A stretch of DNA of 64,000 nucleotides, taken from assembly GCA_023053685.1 (NCBI GenBank), contig JALIGW010000058.1:1328637-1392636 (forward strand). Direction: 5' to 3'. Source of the DNA: Diadophis punctatus similis. Its lineage: Eukaryota > Chordata > Lepidosauria > Squamata > Dipsadidae. Under the pieces are notes generated by a model that made no database searches, was not told where the DNA came from, and was given only the letters and a program-made list of their open reading frames with translations. Both the position numbers and the translations under genes were made by a program. This document shows, one piece after another, positions 15,829-27,480 of this stretch; the stretch's first letter is position 1, and every line of letters begins with the position of its first letter.

Positions 15829-16822
15829 CCGTATTTTTCAGAGTATAAGACGCACCTTTTTACCCCCAAAAAGAGGGTGAAAACCTGGGTGCGTCTTATA
15901 CACCGAATGCAGCCCCAGCCACCCAGCCACCCCCACCCTTTGGCCTCTGTCTTCCAGCATTTTACCTGCTTGCAGGAAAGAGGGAAAAGCCTGTAAAGCC
16001 AAGCAAGTCAGTAGGAGTTTCCTGATGAACAGCTGATTAGCTTTGCCAGGTGGGAAAATGAAAGTGAAACTAACTACAAAGGCAAATAGCTGGGAGAGAC
16101 AGGCAGATTTTTATTTTTTGCTGAACTGGATGGAAGGGGGTAAGTGAATAACTATAAATGTCTGTAGAATGTTCAAATTATTAGACTTATTTTTTAAAGA
16201 CTGCTTTATTATTGTTCTAGAGCCCGGGGCAATTTTAAGACTTGTGGACTTCAACTCCCAGAATTCCACAGCCAGCTTTGTTAGCTTTGCTGGCTGTGGA
16301 ATTCTGGGAGTTGAAGTCCACAAGTCTTAAAGTTGCCAAGGTTGGAGATCCCTGTAAATCTAGACAACTTAACAAAATAAAGAAGCTTTTAAAAATAAAT
16401 GCTTGCTCTGAAGAGGCCCAGTGCTATTGTATCTTCTTTTAAATAATAGAGAATAATGTATACTTCCAGAAATTTTAATTAATTTTAACAGCTCTGTACA
16501 AGTATAGTCTGAAATGTAACAGTGTCCTGTTTAATATTAGAGTTTAGTTACCTTGGAGTAGATCTATTTAAATAATTGGGAGGAGTTAGTGTGACTACAT
16601 TTAAGAAAACTTTCTGGCATAATGTACATTTCTCCAATTCTTTGCTATTTCTATGGGTCAGGCACACATGCACAGAAATACACAGCAAACAGTGTATATC
16701 ATCTGTGCTGTTTGCTGTTTGGCAAATTGCTTGGAGGCAGAGGCCTTTTTCCCTTGTTTTCCTTCCCCAAAACTAAGGTGCGTCTTATACTTTGGTGCGT
16801 CTTATACTCCGAAAAATACAGT
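15829..16822. mobile_element. Non-autonomous DNA transposon (AGTATAAGACGCACC ends), about 990 bp
   Basis: Left end accgtatttttcagagtata, right end the inverted tatactccgaaaaatacagt. Internal ggtgcgtcttata occurs near both ends. No coding capacity. A family B MITE is nested at 16220-16352. Inserted in a TTAAA repeat tract, so the target duplication cannot be sized. Confidence 0.75.
16220..16352. mobile_element. MITE family B, near-perfect palindrome
   Basis: gacttgtggacttcaactcc ... gccagctttg / caaagctggc region and ggagttgaagtccacaagtc. The arms are almost identical, so this copy is young. It is nested in the element at 15829-16822. Confidence 0.8.
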
Positions 16823-16935
16823 AAATTAAATTAAATTCAATTCAATTCAATTCAATTCTATGCAATGCAATGCAATGCAATGCAATGCAATGCAATGCAA
16901 TGCAATGCAATGCAATGCAATGCAATGCAATGCAA
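16823..16935 (+). repeat. Pentanucleotide array TTAAA, TTCAA, TGCAA
   Basis: Runs change unit in order: TAAAT, then TTCAA, then about 15 copies of TGCAA (16860-16935). It continues the L2-type tail beyond the inserted transposon. Confidence 0.88.
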
Positions 16936-17513
16936 TGGAAGCTCCGCCAGTTTTATATGCATTTCCTAAATGGCACATAAAAAAAATAGTGGAGCTTCCA
17001 CCGTGGCCAACATCATGACTTTTTTGACCATACCTTTGTGGGAAAGGAGCAAGGAATTTATTGTTTTTACAGAAATGGTAGCAGGACATACTGCTAACCT
17101 TTGAGAAGAATACACTGTGAGTTTATCTAATCTCATAAATGTTGCTTGCGTTTAAAGTTGCAGGTAGGAACAAAGGGGCGAGAGGCCCCTGGTATGTTCA
17201 ACACTGGTTTTAGCTAGAATTTGCTGGCACCTAGCGACAACCCCCAGAAACCAATAGTTATTAGAGATAAATTGTAAATAAGGGGCAGGGGAAAATATAT
17301 TCATTTTAGACGCCTTGGATAGATTGTGACGGGCTGAGTCCTCAGCCAATGAGGAAAAGGTGGGAGGTAAACCTGCAACGGTGACAGGGAATATAACGAA
17401 AGTATATTGATGGCTTAAGGTGTGTCCATTGTACCTGCGAGTACATGATACACCCTCTTTGCAAAGTAGTAAAATAAAAATTAACCATTGTTTTCTTTTA
17501 TAAGTTATAAGAA
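16936..17513. other. Unassigned AT-rich segment
   Basis: No exon recognised. A TATA-like gaatataacg, an AATAAA near 17473 and cagccaatgagg (CCAAT-like) near 17344 could belong to an old solo LTR, but I could not find paired TG/CA ends with a target duplication. Confidence 0.3.
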
Positions 17514-17636
17514 AGTCACTTGAGGCTTTCAAGAAGAGATTGGACTGCCACTTGTCAGAAATGGTGTAGGGTCTCCTGCTGAGCAGGGGGTTGGACTAGA
17601 TGACCGATAAGGTCCCTTCCAACTCTGTTAATCTGT
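17514..17636 (+). mobile_element. CR1 3' end
   Basis: Short 5'-truncated copy: gaggctttcaagaagagatt to gttggactagatgaccgata and ctgttaatctg. Confidence 0.8.
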
Positions 17637-18162
17637 TAAAGTTTTGGCTTGCAATCATTTCAAACTAGACAACGAATCCCTTGCAAACCTCCCACTCCCC
17701 AGAAAGAGCCAAGAAAGAGGATCTAGACAAAGATTTTTCTCCTCCCTCCCCCCCCCACCATCCCTGTGGGTGATAGTTAAAGGCTTTTGCCCCCCAAGTG
17801 GGGGAGCCTGTTTCCAGCATCTCCTACATCTGCATTGTGAGAAGTTTTATATCCAAATATATTTTACTCTTTATACTGTTTCCATCTTCCCTTCAAAGAT
17901 TAACAGAATCTGCAAGAATCTAAGAATCGGTGCCTCCACTAGATAATTAACGGTCAAGCTAAAATTAAAATTAATCAAGTTAAAAATACCAAACAGGGGA
18001 ATATCTTTTACTCAACCTTCCTCACCTCCCCCCCCAAAAAATAGGTTACCCAGATCTAATCTGCATATCAAAGGATAAGGTCTGCAAACACAAAGAGAGT
18101 TAATTAAATTAGGTCTTCCAGCGGAACTGCAGGTTCACGAGAATAAACATCATAGTGGGCAT

Positions 18163-18164
18163 AC

Positions 18165-18231
<67 letters not shown>
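18163..18231 (+). repeat. (CA)n microsatellite
   Basis: About 34 uninterrupted CA units. Similar arrays are at 25846-25900, 30985-31030, 34948-35000 and 43873-43893, and as (GT)n at 38000-38043. Confidence 0.95.
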
Positions 18232-18232
<1 letters not shown>

Positions 18233-18914
18233 CAGTATGTAGACACTTCCACACCTCGGACAAGCCCCCCCTATAAAAATCTCCTGCTGTACTCCATTTC
18301 TGTTCTGCCCCTAAAGGCCAACTGTTTTGCTTTTAGGCATAAATATTTCTATTTTCCTCGCAGCTGTCTGGTTCTCCTTTTGATTTATTCTTGAAGTTGG
18401 AACCCCAAATTATTCTTCTGACAACATCTGATGTCACACACAACACACCCAAAGGCTGCCCCCCCCCTTCTCTGCAGGCAGCAGCTGTCCACTAGAGGGC
18501 AGCAGCACCACGCGCAACCAATGTGCCTGTTGGGCCAAAGGCAGCTGGGGGGGGGGAACTTTGGGTGGATGGGAGGTGGGGGGGCTCCTGGGCTCCGCAG
18601 GGGGCTGAGCCTGCCTCCGCCAGGTGGGGCAGGGGCTGCACAGAGAGACCCCTTAAGGCAAAACCTTTAGCAGAGGGGAAACTTTCTGTCTTGGCACAGC
18701 TATTAAAAGCTGCCCCGGGTGAATATCCTGCCTGGAAAGACCCCTGCCTCTGCCGCCTCCTGGGGCCACCCCCCCCCCAGGGCAGTGGGTGACCCCCGTC
18801 TTCCTGCCCCAAGCAGCCTGTGCAAAGACCAGCCCCTCAAGCACCAGGCAGGAGATGCAGGCAGTTCAAAGAGGTACGGAAATTTGCAGAATAACAGAAG
18901 GGACCTTGGAGGTC
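18232..18914. other. GC-moderate segment without an assigned gene
   Basis: No repeat family recognised apart from a CR1-tail scrap at about 18885-18920. 18480-18870 has several open frames, but none has good splice sites or a protein I recognise. Confidence 0.3.
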
Positions 18915-19055
18915 ATCCAGGGGTCTCCAACCTTGGCAACTTTAAGCCTGGTGGACTTCAACTCCCAGAATTCCAGAGCCAGCAAAGCTGGCTGTGGAAT
19001 TCTGGGAGTTGAAGTCCGCCAGGCTTAAAGTTGCCAAGGTTGGAAATCCATGATT
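18915..19055. mobile_element. MITE family B
   Basis: Palindrome aggggtctccaaccttggca ... aagttgccaaggttggaaat, with the centre agccagcaaagctggct. Confidence 0.8.
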
Positions 19056-19132
19056 GTAGTAGTCCAATACCACCACCACCCCACTTATTTACCGGTATTA
19101 TAAGCTTAAACTCTCTATGAGGATCTGAACTA

Positions 19133-19507
19133 CAAGCAGTCCTTGACTTACGGCCACAATTGATCCCAACATTTTTGCTGTTAAGTGAGACATTTGTGAA
19201 GTGAGTGTTCCCATTTTCCCACTTTTCTTGCCTCGGTTGTTAAGGGAATCCCTGCAGCTGGTAAGTGAGTAACCCGGTTGTTAAACGCATCATGCTTCCC
19301 CCATGGGCTTTGCATGTCAGAAGGTCATGACACTGCGACCGTCGTAAATATGAGTCAGTTACCAAGCATCTGGTTTTGATCACGTGATTATGAGGATGCT
19401 GCAATGGTTGTTAAGTGTGAAAAACGGCCCTAAGTCACTTTTTTCAGTGCCGTCGTAACTTTGAATGGTCACTAAATGAACAGTTGTAAGTCGAGGACTT
19501 CCTGTGG
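19133..19507. mobile_element. MITE family A, near full length
   Basis: Runs from agtccttgacttacggcc to gtaagtcgaggacttcctgt. It contains the characteristic gtgaaaaacggccctaagtc and tgatcacgtgattat. Twelve or more copies lie in the window. Ends are inverted repeats; the superfamily is not determined. Confidence 0.8.
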
Positions 19508-19639
19508 TAACAGTTAAGGCAGTGTGGCCGTAAATAAGGAATTTGTTAGGCTGGACTTAGATCTCTGGTGGGAACCGAGGGACTCGTAACTGGTGACGCA
19601 TTTGACCCCTCCCTCCCTCGGGCTGAGCCGGGCCATCTC

Positions 19640-19765
19640 CATCTCCGCAACCTTTATTATTTTATGAGTAACTCAGGGCAATGAACATTCCCAGTGCTCC
19701 TTCCTCCTCCTCTCTTCCCCACAGCAACAACCCTTTGAGGTGGGCTGGGCTGAGAGGGAGGGACT
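19640..19765 (-). mobile_element. tRNA-type SINE remnant that seeds the 67-bp array
   Basis: Reverse complement of a squamate SINE 3' part: acctttattattttatgagt, acaaccctttgaggtgggct and ctgagagggagggactggcc. It runs without a break into the first array unit, whose gggactagaactcacagtct resembles the SINE B-box region on the opposite strand. Confidence 0.6.
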
Positions 19766-22700
19766 GGCCCAGTCACCCAATCGGCTTTCATGCCTAAGGC
19801 GGGACTAGAACTCACAGTCTCCTGGTGATTGGCCCAAAGCCACCCAGTTGGCTTTCATGCCTAAGGCGGGACTAGAACTCACAGTCTCCTGGTGATTGGC
19901 CCAAAGTCATCCAGTCGGCTTTCGAGCCTAAAGTGGGACTAGAACTCACAGTCTCCTGGTGATTGGCCCAAAGTCACCCAGTTGGCTTTCATGCCTAAGG
20001 CGGGACTAGAACTCACAGTCTCCTGGTGATTGGCCCAAAGTCACCCAGTTGGCTTTCATGCCTAAGGCGGGACTAGAACTCACAGTCTCCTGGTGATTGG
20101 CCCAAAGTCATCCAGTCGGCTTTCGAGCCTAAGGCGGGACTAGAACTCACAGTCTCCTGGTGATTGGCCCAAAGTCACCCAGTTGGCTTTCATGCCTAAG
20201 GCAGGACTAGAACTCACAGTCTCCTGGTGATTGGCCCAAAGTCACCCAGTCAGCTTTCGAGCCTAAGGCGGGACTAGAACTCCTCATCTCCTTGTAATTG
20301 GCCCGAAGTCATCCAGTCGGCTTTCGAGCCTAAGGCGGGACTAGAACTCACAGTCTCCTGGTGATTGGCCCAAAGTCACCCAGTTGGCTTTCGTGCCTAA
20401 GGCGGGACTAGAACTCACAGTCTCCTGGTGATTGGCCCAAAGTCACCCAGTTGGCTTTCATGCCTAATGCAGGACTAGAACTCACAGTCTCCTGGTGATT
20501 GGCCCAAAGTCACCCAGTTGGCTTTCGTGCCTAAGGCGGGACTAGAACTCACAGTCTCCTGGTGATTGGCCCAAAGCCACCCAGTTGGCTTTCATGCCTA
20601 AGGCGGGACTAGAACTCACAGTCTCCTGGTGATTGGCCCAAAGCCACCCAGTTGGCTTTCATGCCTAAGGCGGGACTAGAACTCACAGTCTCCTGGTGAT
20701 TGGCCCAAAGTCATCCAGTCGGCTTTCGAGCCTAAAGTGGGACTAGAACTCACAGTCTCCTGGTGATTGGCCCAAAGTCACCCAGTTGGCTTTCATGCCT
20801 AAGGCGGGACTAGAACTCACAGTCTCCTGGTGATTGGCCCAAAGTCATCCAGTCGGCTTTCGAGCCTAAGGCGGGACTAGAACTCACAGTCTCCTGGTGA
20901 TTGGCCCAAAGTCACCCAGTTGGCTTTCATGCCTAAGGCAGGACTAGAACTCACAGTCTCCTGGTGATTGGCCCAAAGTCACCGAGTCAGCTTTCGAGCC
21001 TAAGGCGGGACTAGAACTCCTCATCTCCTTGTAATTGGCCCGAAGTCATCCAGTCGGCTTTCGAGCCTAAGGCGGGACTAGAACTCACAGTCTCCTGGTG
21101 ATTGGCCCAAAGTCACCCAGTTGGCTTTCGTGCCTAAGGCGGGACTAGAACTCACAGTCTCCTGGTGATTGGCCCAAAGTCACCCAGTTGGCTTTCATGC
21201 CTAAGGCGGGACTAGAACTCACAGTCTCCTGGTGATTGGCCCAAAGCCACCCAGTCAGCTTTCATGCCTAAGGCGGGACTAGAACTCACAGTCTCCTGGT
21301 GATTGGCCCAAAGTCACCCAGTCAGCTTTCGAGCCTAAGGCGGGACTAGAACTCACAGTCTCCTGGTGATTGGCCCAAAGTCACCCAGTTGGCTTTCATG
21401 CCTAAGGCGGGACTAGAACTCACAGTCTCCTGGTGATTGGCCCAAAGTCATCCAGTCGGCTTTCGAGCCTAAAGTGGGACTAGAACTCACAGTCTCCTGG
21501 TGATTGGCCCAAAGCCACCCAGTCAGCTTTCATGCCTAAGGCGGGACTAGAACTCACAGTCTCCTGGTGATTGGCCCAAAGTCACCCAGTCAGCTTTCGA
21601 GCCTAAGGCGGGACTAGAACTCACAGTCTCCTGGTGATTGGCCCAAAGTCACCCAGTTGGCTTTCATGCCTAAGGCGGGACTAGAACTCACAGTCTCCTG
21701 GTGATTGGCCCAAAGTCATCCAGTCGGCTTTCGAGCCTAAAGTGGGACTAGAACTCACAGTCTCCTGGTGATTGGCCCAAAGTCACCCAGTTGGCTTTCA
21801 TGCCTAAGGCGGGACTAGAACTCACAGTCTCCTGGTGATTGGCCCAAAGTCATCCAGTCGGCTTTCGAGCCTAAGGCGGGACTAGAACTCACAGTCTCCT
21901 GGTGATTGGCCCAAAGTCACCCAGTTGGCTTTCATGCCTAAGGCAGGACTAGAACTCACAGTCTCCTGGTGATTGGCCCAAAGTCACCCAGTCAGCTTTC
22001 GAGCCTAAGGCGGGACTAGAACTCCTCATCTCCTTGTAATTGGCCCAAAGTCATCCAGTCGGCTTTCGTGCCTAAGGCGGGACTAGAACTCACAGTCTCC
22101 TGGTGATTGGCCCAAAGTCACCCAGTTGGCTTTCGTGCCTAAGGCGGGACTAGAACTCACAGTCTCCTGGTGATTGGCCCAAAGCCACCCAGTCAGCTTT
22201 CATGCCTAAGGCGGGACTAGAACTCACAGTCTCCTGGTGATTGGCCCATAGTCACCCAGTCAGCTTTCGAGCCTAAGGCGGGACTAGAACTCACAGTCTC
22301 CTGGTGATTGGCCCAAAGTCACCCAGTTGGCTTTCATGCCTAAGGCAGGACTAGAACTCACTGTCTCCTGGTGATTGGCCCAAAGTCACCCAGTCAGCTT
22401 TCGAGCCTAAGGCGGGACTAGAACTCCTCATCTCCTTGTAATTGGCCCGAAGTCATCCAGTCGGCTTTCGAGCCTAAGGCGGGACTAGAACTCACAGTCT
22501 CCTGGTGATTGGCCCAAAGTCACCCAGTTGGCTTTCGTGCCTAAGGCGGGACTAGAACTCACAGTCTCCTGGTGATTGGCCCAAAGTCACCCAGTTGGCT
22601 TTCATGCCTAAGGCGGGACTAGAACTCACAGTCTCCTGGTGATTGGCCCAAAGCCACCCAGTCAGCTTTCATGCCTAAGGCGGGACTAGAACTCACAGTC

Positions 22701-23590
22701 TCCTGGTGATTGGCCCAAAGTCACCCAGTCAGCTTTCGAGCCTAAGGCGGGACTAGAACTCACAGTCTCCTGGTGATTGGCCCAAAGTCACCCAGTTGGC
22801 TTTCATGCCTAAGGCAGGACTAGAACTCACTGTCTCCTGGTGATTGGCCCAAAGTCACCCAGTTGGCTTTCATGCCTAAGGCGGGACTAGAACTCACAGT
22901 CTCCTGGTGATTGGCCCAAAGTCATCCAGTCGGCTTTCGAGCCTAAGGCGGGACTAGAACTCACAGTCTCCTGGTGATTGGCCCAAAGTCACCCAGTTGG
23001 CTTTCATGCCTAAGGCAGGACTAGAACTCACAGTCTCCTGGTGATTGGCCCAAAGTCACCCAGTCAGCTTTCGAGCCTAAGGCGGGACTAGAACTCCTCA
23101 TCTCCTTGTAATTGGCCCAAAGTCATCCAGTCGGCTTTCGAGCCTAAGGCGGGACTAGAACTCACAGTCTCCTGGTGATTGGCCCAAAGTCACCCAGTTG
23201 GCTTTCGTGCCTAAGGCGGGACTAGAACTCACAGTCTCCTGGTGATTGGCCCAAAGTCACCCAGTTGGCTTTCGTGCCTAAGGCGGGACTAGAACTCACA
23301 GTCTCCTGGTGATTGGCCCAAAGCCACCCAGTCAGCTTTCATGCCTAAGGCGGGACTAGAACTCACAGTCTCCTGGTGATTGGCCCATAGTCACCCAGTC
23401 AGCTTTCGAGCCTAAGGCGGGACTAGAACTCACAGTCTCCTGGTGATTGGCCCAAAGTCACCCAGTTGGCTTTCATGCCTAAGGCAGGACTAGAACTCAC
23501 TGTCTCCTGGTGATTGGCCCAAAGCCACCCAGTCAGCTTTCGAGCCTAAGGCGGGACTAGAACTCCTCATCTCCTGGTAATTGGCCCATA
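19766..23590. repeat. 67-bp tandem array, about 57 units
   Basis: Unit consensus contains ggcccaaagtcacccag, ggctttcatgcctaaggcgg, gactagaactcacagtct and cctggtgatt. A distinctive variant (tcctcatctcc) begins at 20281, 21018, 22023, 22425, 23095 and 23564; the gaps 737, 1005, 402, 670 and 469 are all exact multiples of 67. So no net indel accumulated over 3.3 kb. Variants at cat/cgt/cga-gcc, gtt/gtc-ggc and aag-gcg/aag-tgg recur in blocks, which indicates higher-order amplification. It is not a CRISPR array: there are no unique spacers. Non-coding, since 67 is not divisible by 3. Confidence 0.95.
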
Positions 23591-23639
23591 CTGTCTGGGG
23601 AAGTCTGGGAGTTGAAGTCACGTAACCTTAAAGTCGCCA

Positions 23640-24300
23640 AGATGGAGAAACCCACACGGCTCATTTGGCCGTGGTTCCCATCCGCTGGTGATAAGATTTT
23701 AATAAACCCAAGTTGTTTTAAGTGTGTATAGTACATTATAATTCTTACTAGAGAAGTACAAACACCCGGGTGCAGTTACAAAAGTGCTACAACAGCCAGA
23801 GCTACAAAAATCTGTGGGTTTTTTTCCCGAGTTTACCCTTTAGCTGGGAACAGTTTGTTTACCTTTTCGTTGAAATTTTAATACCGAGGCTTTTATTGGT
23901 AAATGTTTAATTATCGCTGCTGCCTCGGAGCAGACATGCCGCTTTTAATATCTCTGCTTTCTTGTGCTTTGCCTTGGGAAGAAATGTCTATTATTCATGA
24001 GAAGCCAGCCAGCCAGCCAGCCAGCCGGGCTCTGCAATCCCGAGGCTTCTCTGGGGAGGGGCCCCCGCCTGCCTTATCACCCCCCACAAGACCTGTAGGG
24101 GAGCCTCCTGGCCTTATCGGCCTCATCCTGCCACCCTCTCCAGCAATTAAAGTGGCTTCTGGTGGCCCCCAAAGTCCTGCCTGGCCAAGGCGATAAGGCT
24201 TAATGGTGCCTGATAGAAGGCTATCGCTCTCCTGGCCAAGCCATAAATATTCATGGGGTTTGAATTAGCCCCTTTGAGATGCTCCCCGTAAAGAGAGCCT
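23640..24300. other. Repeat-poor segment, possible conserved non-coding element
   Basis: AT-rich stretches with homeodomain/GATA-like words (ttaattatcg, gcgataaggctt, ctgatagaaggctatcg, ataaatattcatgg), free of recognised repeats apart from (CAGC)n near 24005. No exon. Function is inferred from composition only. Confidence 0.3.
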
Positions 24301-24699
24301 CCCTGCTGGCATCAATCAGCCAGACAGATTTGCATTTCACGGGGGGGGGGGGGGAGAAAAAGATCAGTGGCTGCCCCCCCCACCGCCGCCGCCGGCTGCC
24401 CCCCACGACGCCGGCTGCAAAGGAGAGATTTGCTCCCAGGACGACATGCCCCCCCCCAGGGGGGAAGAATCGGATGGAGAGCCGCCCCTGCCCTTCCCCT
24501 ACCTCCATCAAGGGACACTGTCCTCCCTGAAGGGGGGGGAGGGGCGACTGGCTTTCCAAACATGGATATTTGATATTTCAGGTTCGAAACTAGCCAGTTT
24601 CCATCGGGGCTATTTTTTTTTTTTTAGAAAGAGAGCATCGGAGACCAATCAAGTCTATCTTTCTTCTTCTCCTTCTGCTCTTCTTGGATGGTTTGGAAC

Positions 24700-24775
24700 A
24701 GGGATCTCCAGACTCAGCCGCTTTAAGGCTCCTGGACTTCAACTCCCAGAATTCCCCAGCCAGCCTTGTTTTTTG
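24700..24775. mobile_element. MITE family B, half copy
   Basis: agggatctccagactcagcc and gacttcaactcccagaattc, then cccagccagcctt. The second arm is missing because a family A MITE follows. Confidence 0.65.
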
Positions 24776-25460
24776 CACTTATGACCGTTGCAGCATCCCC
24801 CACAGTCACGGGATCGAAATTCAGCCGCTTGGCAACTGACTCATATTTATGACCATTGCTGTGTCCCGGCCGGTCACGCGATCCACTTTGGCCACCTGCT
24901 GAAGAGCAAAGTCAATAGGGGAAGCCAGATTCACTTAACAACAGGATTACAGGTAGTCCTCGGCATACGACCCCATTTGAGTCCAAAATTTCTGTTGCTA
25001 AGTGGAAACATTGGTTAAGGGAATTTTGCCCCACTTTGCAACATTTCTTGTCATAGTCATTAAGTGAATCACTGCAGTTGTTAAGTGAGTCACACGGTTG
25101 TTAAGTGAATCTGGCTTCCCCGTTGACTTTGCTGGTCACAAAAGGGGTCACATGACCTGAGACACTGCAACCGTCATAAGTACATGCCAGTTGCCAAGCA
25201 TCCAAATTTAGATCATGTGACCATGGGGGATGCTGCAACGGTCATAACTGTGAAAAACGGTCATAAGTCATTTTTTCCAGTGCTGTTGTAACAGTCACTA
25301 AATGAACTGTTGTACATCGAGGACTTCCTGTACTAACTTAAGAACCACAGTGGCAAGAGAAGTCGTAAAATGGGGCAAAACTTGCTTAACAACCGTCCCT
25401 CTTGGCCACAGAAATGTTGGGCTCGATTGTGGTCGTAAGTCGAGGACGACCCGTATAAGG
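24776..25460. mobile_element. MITE family A inserted into another family A copy
   Basis: 24776-24948 and 25337-25460 are the two halves of one family A element, each following the consensus. Between them lies a full copy in reverse order (24949-25336, aggtagtcctcggcatacg to tcgaggacttcctgta). A self-nested insertion. Confidence 0.72.
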
Positions 25461-25843
25461 CATAAAATACATTTTGAGATAAAATGGATGCTAAAATAAT
25501 CCAGGCGGCTTCCCATCCCCTCAAATCTTTCCTTTGCAAGATCAGCCTTTTCTCCCAAGAATCCGGAAGGAGCTGCTGATTGAATCCCCTCACCCGGAAC
25601 AGGGACGGCCGAGACCCCAATCAAGGAATCTGATTGAGGCTTTGTTCCCTGGCGCACCTGCCAAGGCGCTGGGTTCGCTCTCCCCGCAGGGAATGCGCCA
25701 GACTGGCAGGGCCCGGCTGGCTCCTCTCCCGTGATGGTGAGGACTGCTGCATCCCACCTGGAGCTTTGCATGGCTAAAGGGGGGGGCACATTTAGGAAAG
25801 GAGCCCTCCAAAGCAGAGATGTGCCAGATGAGGACACGCACGT

Positions 25844-25845
<2 letters not shown>

Positions 25846-25900
<55 letters not shown>
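25846..25900 (+). repeat. (CA)n microsatellite
   Basis: Uninterrupted CA run, about 27 units, just before a CR1 3' end. Confidence 0.95.
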
Positions 25901-25919
25901 ATACACACAGAGTATTACA

Positions 25920-26030
25920 CAAGGAACCAATGGAACGGCTTATCTGCGGAAGCTGTGGGTGCTCCCTCACTGGAAGTTTTTAAGAAGAGATTGGACACAG
26001 CCACTTGCCTGGGACGGTTTAGGGCAGAGG
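25920..26030 (+). mobile_element. CR1 3' fragment
   Basis: aatggaacggcttatctgcg, ggtgctccctcactggaag and taagaagagattggacac match the CR1 ORF2 end. It is cut off before the terminal motif by a MITE starting at gcagaggtgtgaaactc. Confidence 0.7.
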
Positions 26031-26560
26031 TGTGAAACTCAAGGCCCACTGGTCAGATCCGGGCCCCATGGGGTGCTTATATCTGGAAATAGCAAAGAAC
26101 CGGCCCAAGGTGCCTCTGGTAGCCGAAATGGGATGCAGGGGGGGGGGACGCGAGGCCTCCCCAGGCCCCATTTTTGCCAGGATCCTGCAGGAGGCGTCTG
26201 TCCCAACCAGCTTCTATTGATAAAGATTGCAGCTGCATGCAGAGAGCTTGATGTCCAGAACTCCCCCAACCCGGTGCCCCCATCTGCCTTGAATTAAGCA
26301 CACACTGTGTTTGTGGAGGGCACCAGGCAGAGGTGGATTTCAGCACGTTCTGACCAGTTCTGGAGAACCGGTAGCGGAAATGTTGAGTAGTTTGGAGAAC
26401 CGCTAAATACCACCTCTGACTGGCCCCATCCCCACCTATTCTCTGTCTCCCGAGTCCCAGCTGAATTGGAGGAAATGGGGATTTTGCAGTATCCTTCCCC
26501 TGCCACGCCCACCAAGCCACGCCCACAGAACCAGTAGTAAACTGGCACCAGGTAGGGAGG
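26031..26560. mobile_element. Two MITE-like fragments
   Basis: 26031-26210 starts cagaggtgtgaaactcaagg. 26330-26560 has cagaggtggatttcagcac, ccagttctggagaaccggt and ccacgcccacagaacc, which resemble the element at 55770-56133 (family D). Both lack clear paired ends. Confidence 0.5.
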
Positions 26561-26949
26561 GATAGGCGGGTGGTAGGCCAGATGCCTTGGAAGCGGCAAA
26601 ACCAGCAAAAACCACCTCACCTGGGCTCAGGTGCAGAGGAAGGGGAGGGATCGGAGCAAGAGGGGGGAGGCTGGACCTCTTCCCTCTCCCTCCCCCAGCC
26701 ATTACACCAACCGCATGGTAAGAAATGCCCTTTTAAAACAGTATTTATTGTATTTTAATTTACAATTGTTTGCATCCCCCTCTGGAGGATTAATGGGAAA
26801 GTCAGGATAGAAATAATTATAACAACGAAAGGATCGTAAATCAGGACAAGTTACTCAGAATCGGCCATGTGGCTGTGCAGGACTCAGTTCTTACGCTGCC
26901 TCTGGCTGGGAGGGGCACTGGGGGTCCTTGTGCCCCCCCCAAAAGGAAG

Positions 26950-27480
26950 AAAACTCTATAAAGCCTTAGTTAGACCACACCTAGAGTACTGCATTCAGTT
27001 TTGGTCACCACACTATAAAAAAGATGTTAAGACTCTGGAAAAAGTGCAGAGAAGAGCAACCAGGATGATGAGGGGACTGGAGACTAAAACATACAAAGAG
27101 CGGTTGCAGGAACTGGGCATGGCTAGTCTAGTGAAGAGAAGGACCAGGGGAGACAGGATAGCAGTCTTCCAATATTTGAGAGGAGGGGGTCAAGCTATCT
27201 TCCAAGGTACCTGAAGGCCAAAAAGACAAGGAACAATGGATGGAAACTGAACAAGGAGAGATTCAACCTGGAAATAAGGAGGAATTTTCTGACAGTGAGA
27301 ACAATCAACCCATGGAACAGAAGTTGCCTTCAGAAGTTGTGGTAGCTTCATCCCTTGAGGCTTTCAAGAAGAGACTGGACTGCCACCTGCCAGAAATGGT
27401 GTAGGGTCTCCTGCTTGGGCAGGGGGGTTGGACTAGATGACCTACAAGGTCCCTTCCAACTCTGTTAATCTGTAAACTTC
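26950..27480 (+). mobile_element. CR1 LINE, 5'-truncated
   Basis: Encodes the ORF2 C-terminal region ([33 protein letters not shown]) and reaches the terminal gttggactagatgacctaca and ctgttaatctgt. Confidence 0.88.

Noticed and set aside
17113..17517. Old solo LTR
   Set aside because: CCAAT, TATA and AATAAA-like words are present, but no TG/CA ends with a matching target duplication could be found.
18155..18240. His/Thr-repeat proteins at CA microsatellites (also near 25830, 30980 and 34930)
   Set aside because: Translations of (CA)n; not coding.
19766..23590. CRISPR array
   Set aside because: Direct 67-bp tandem units without unique spacers, in vertebrate DNA.
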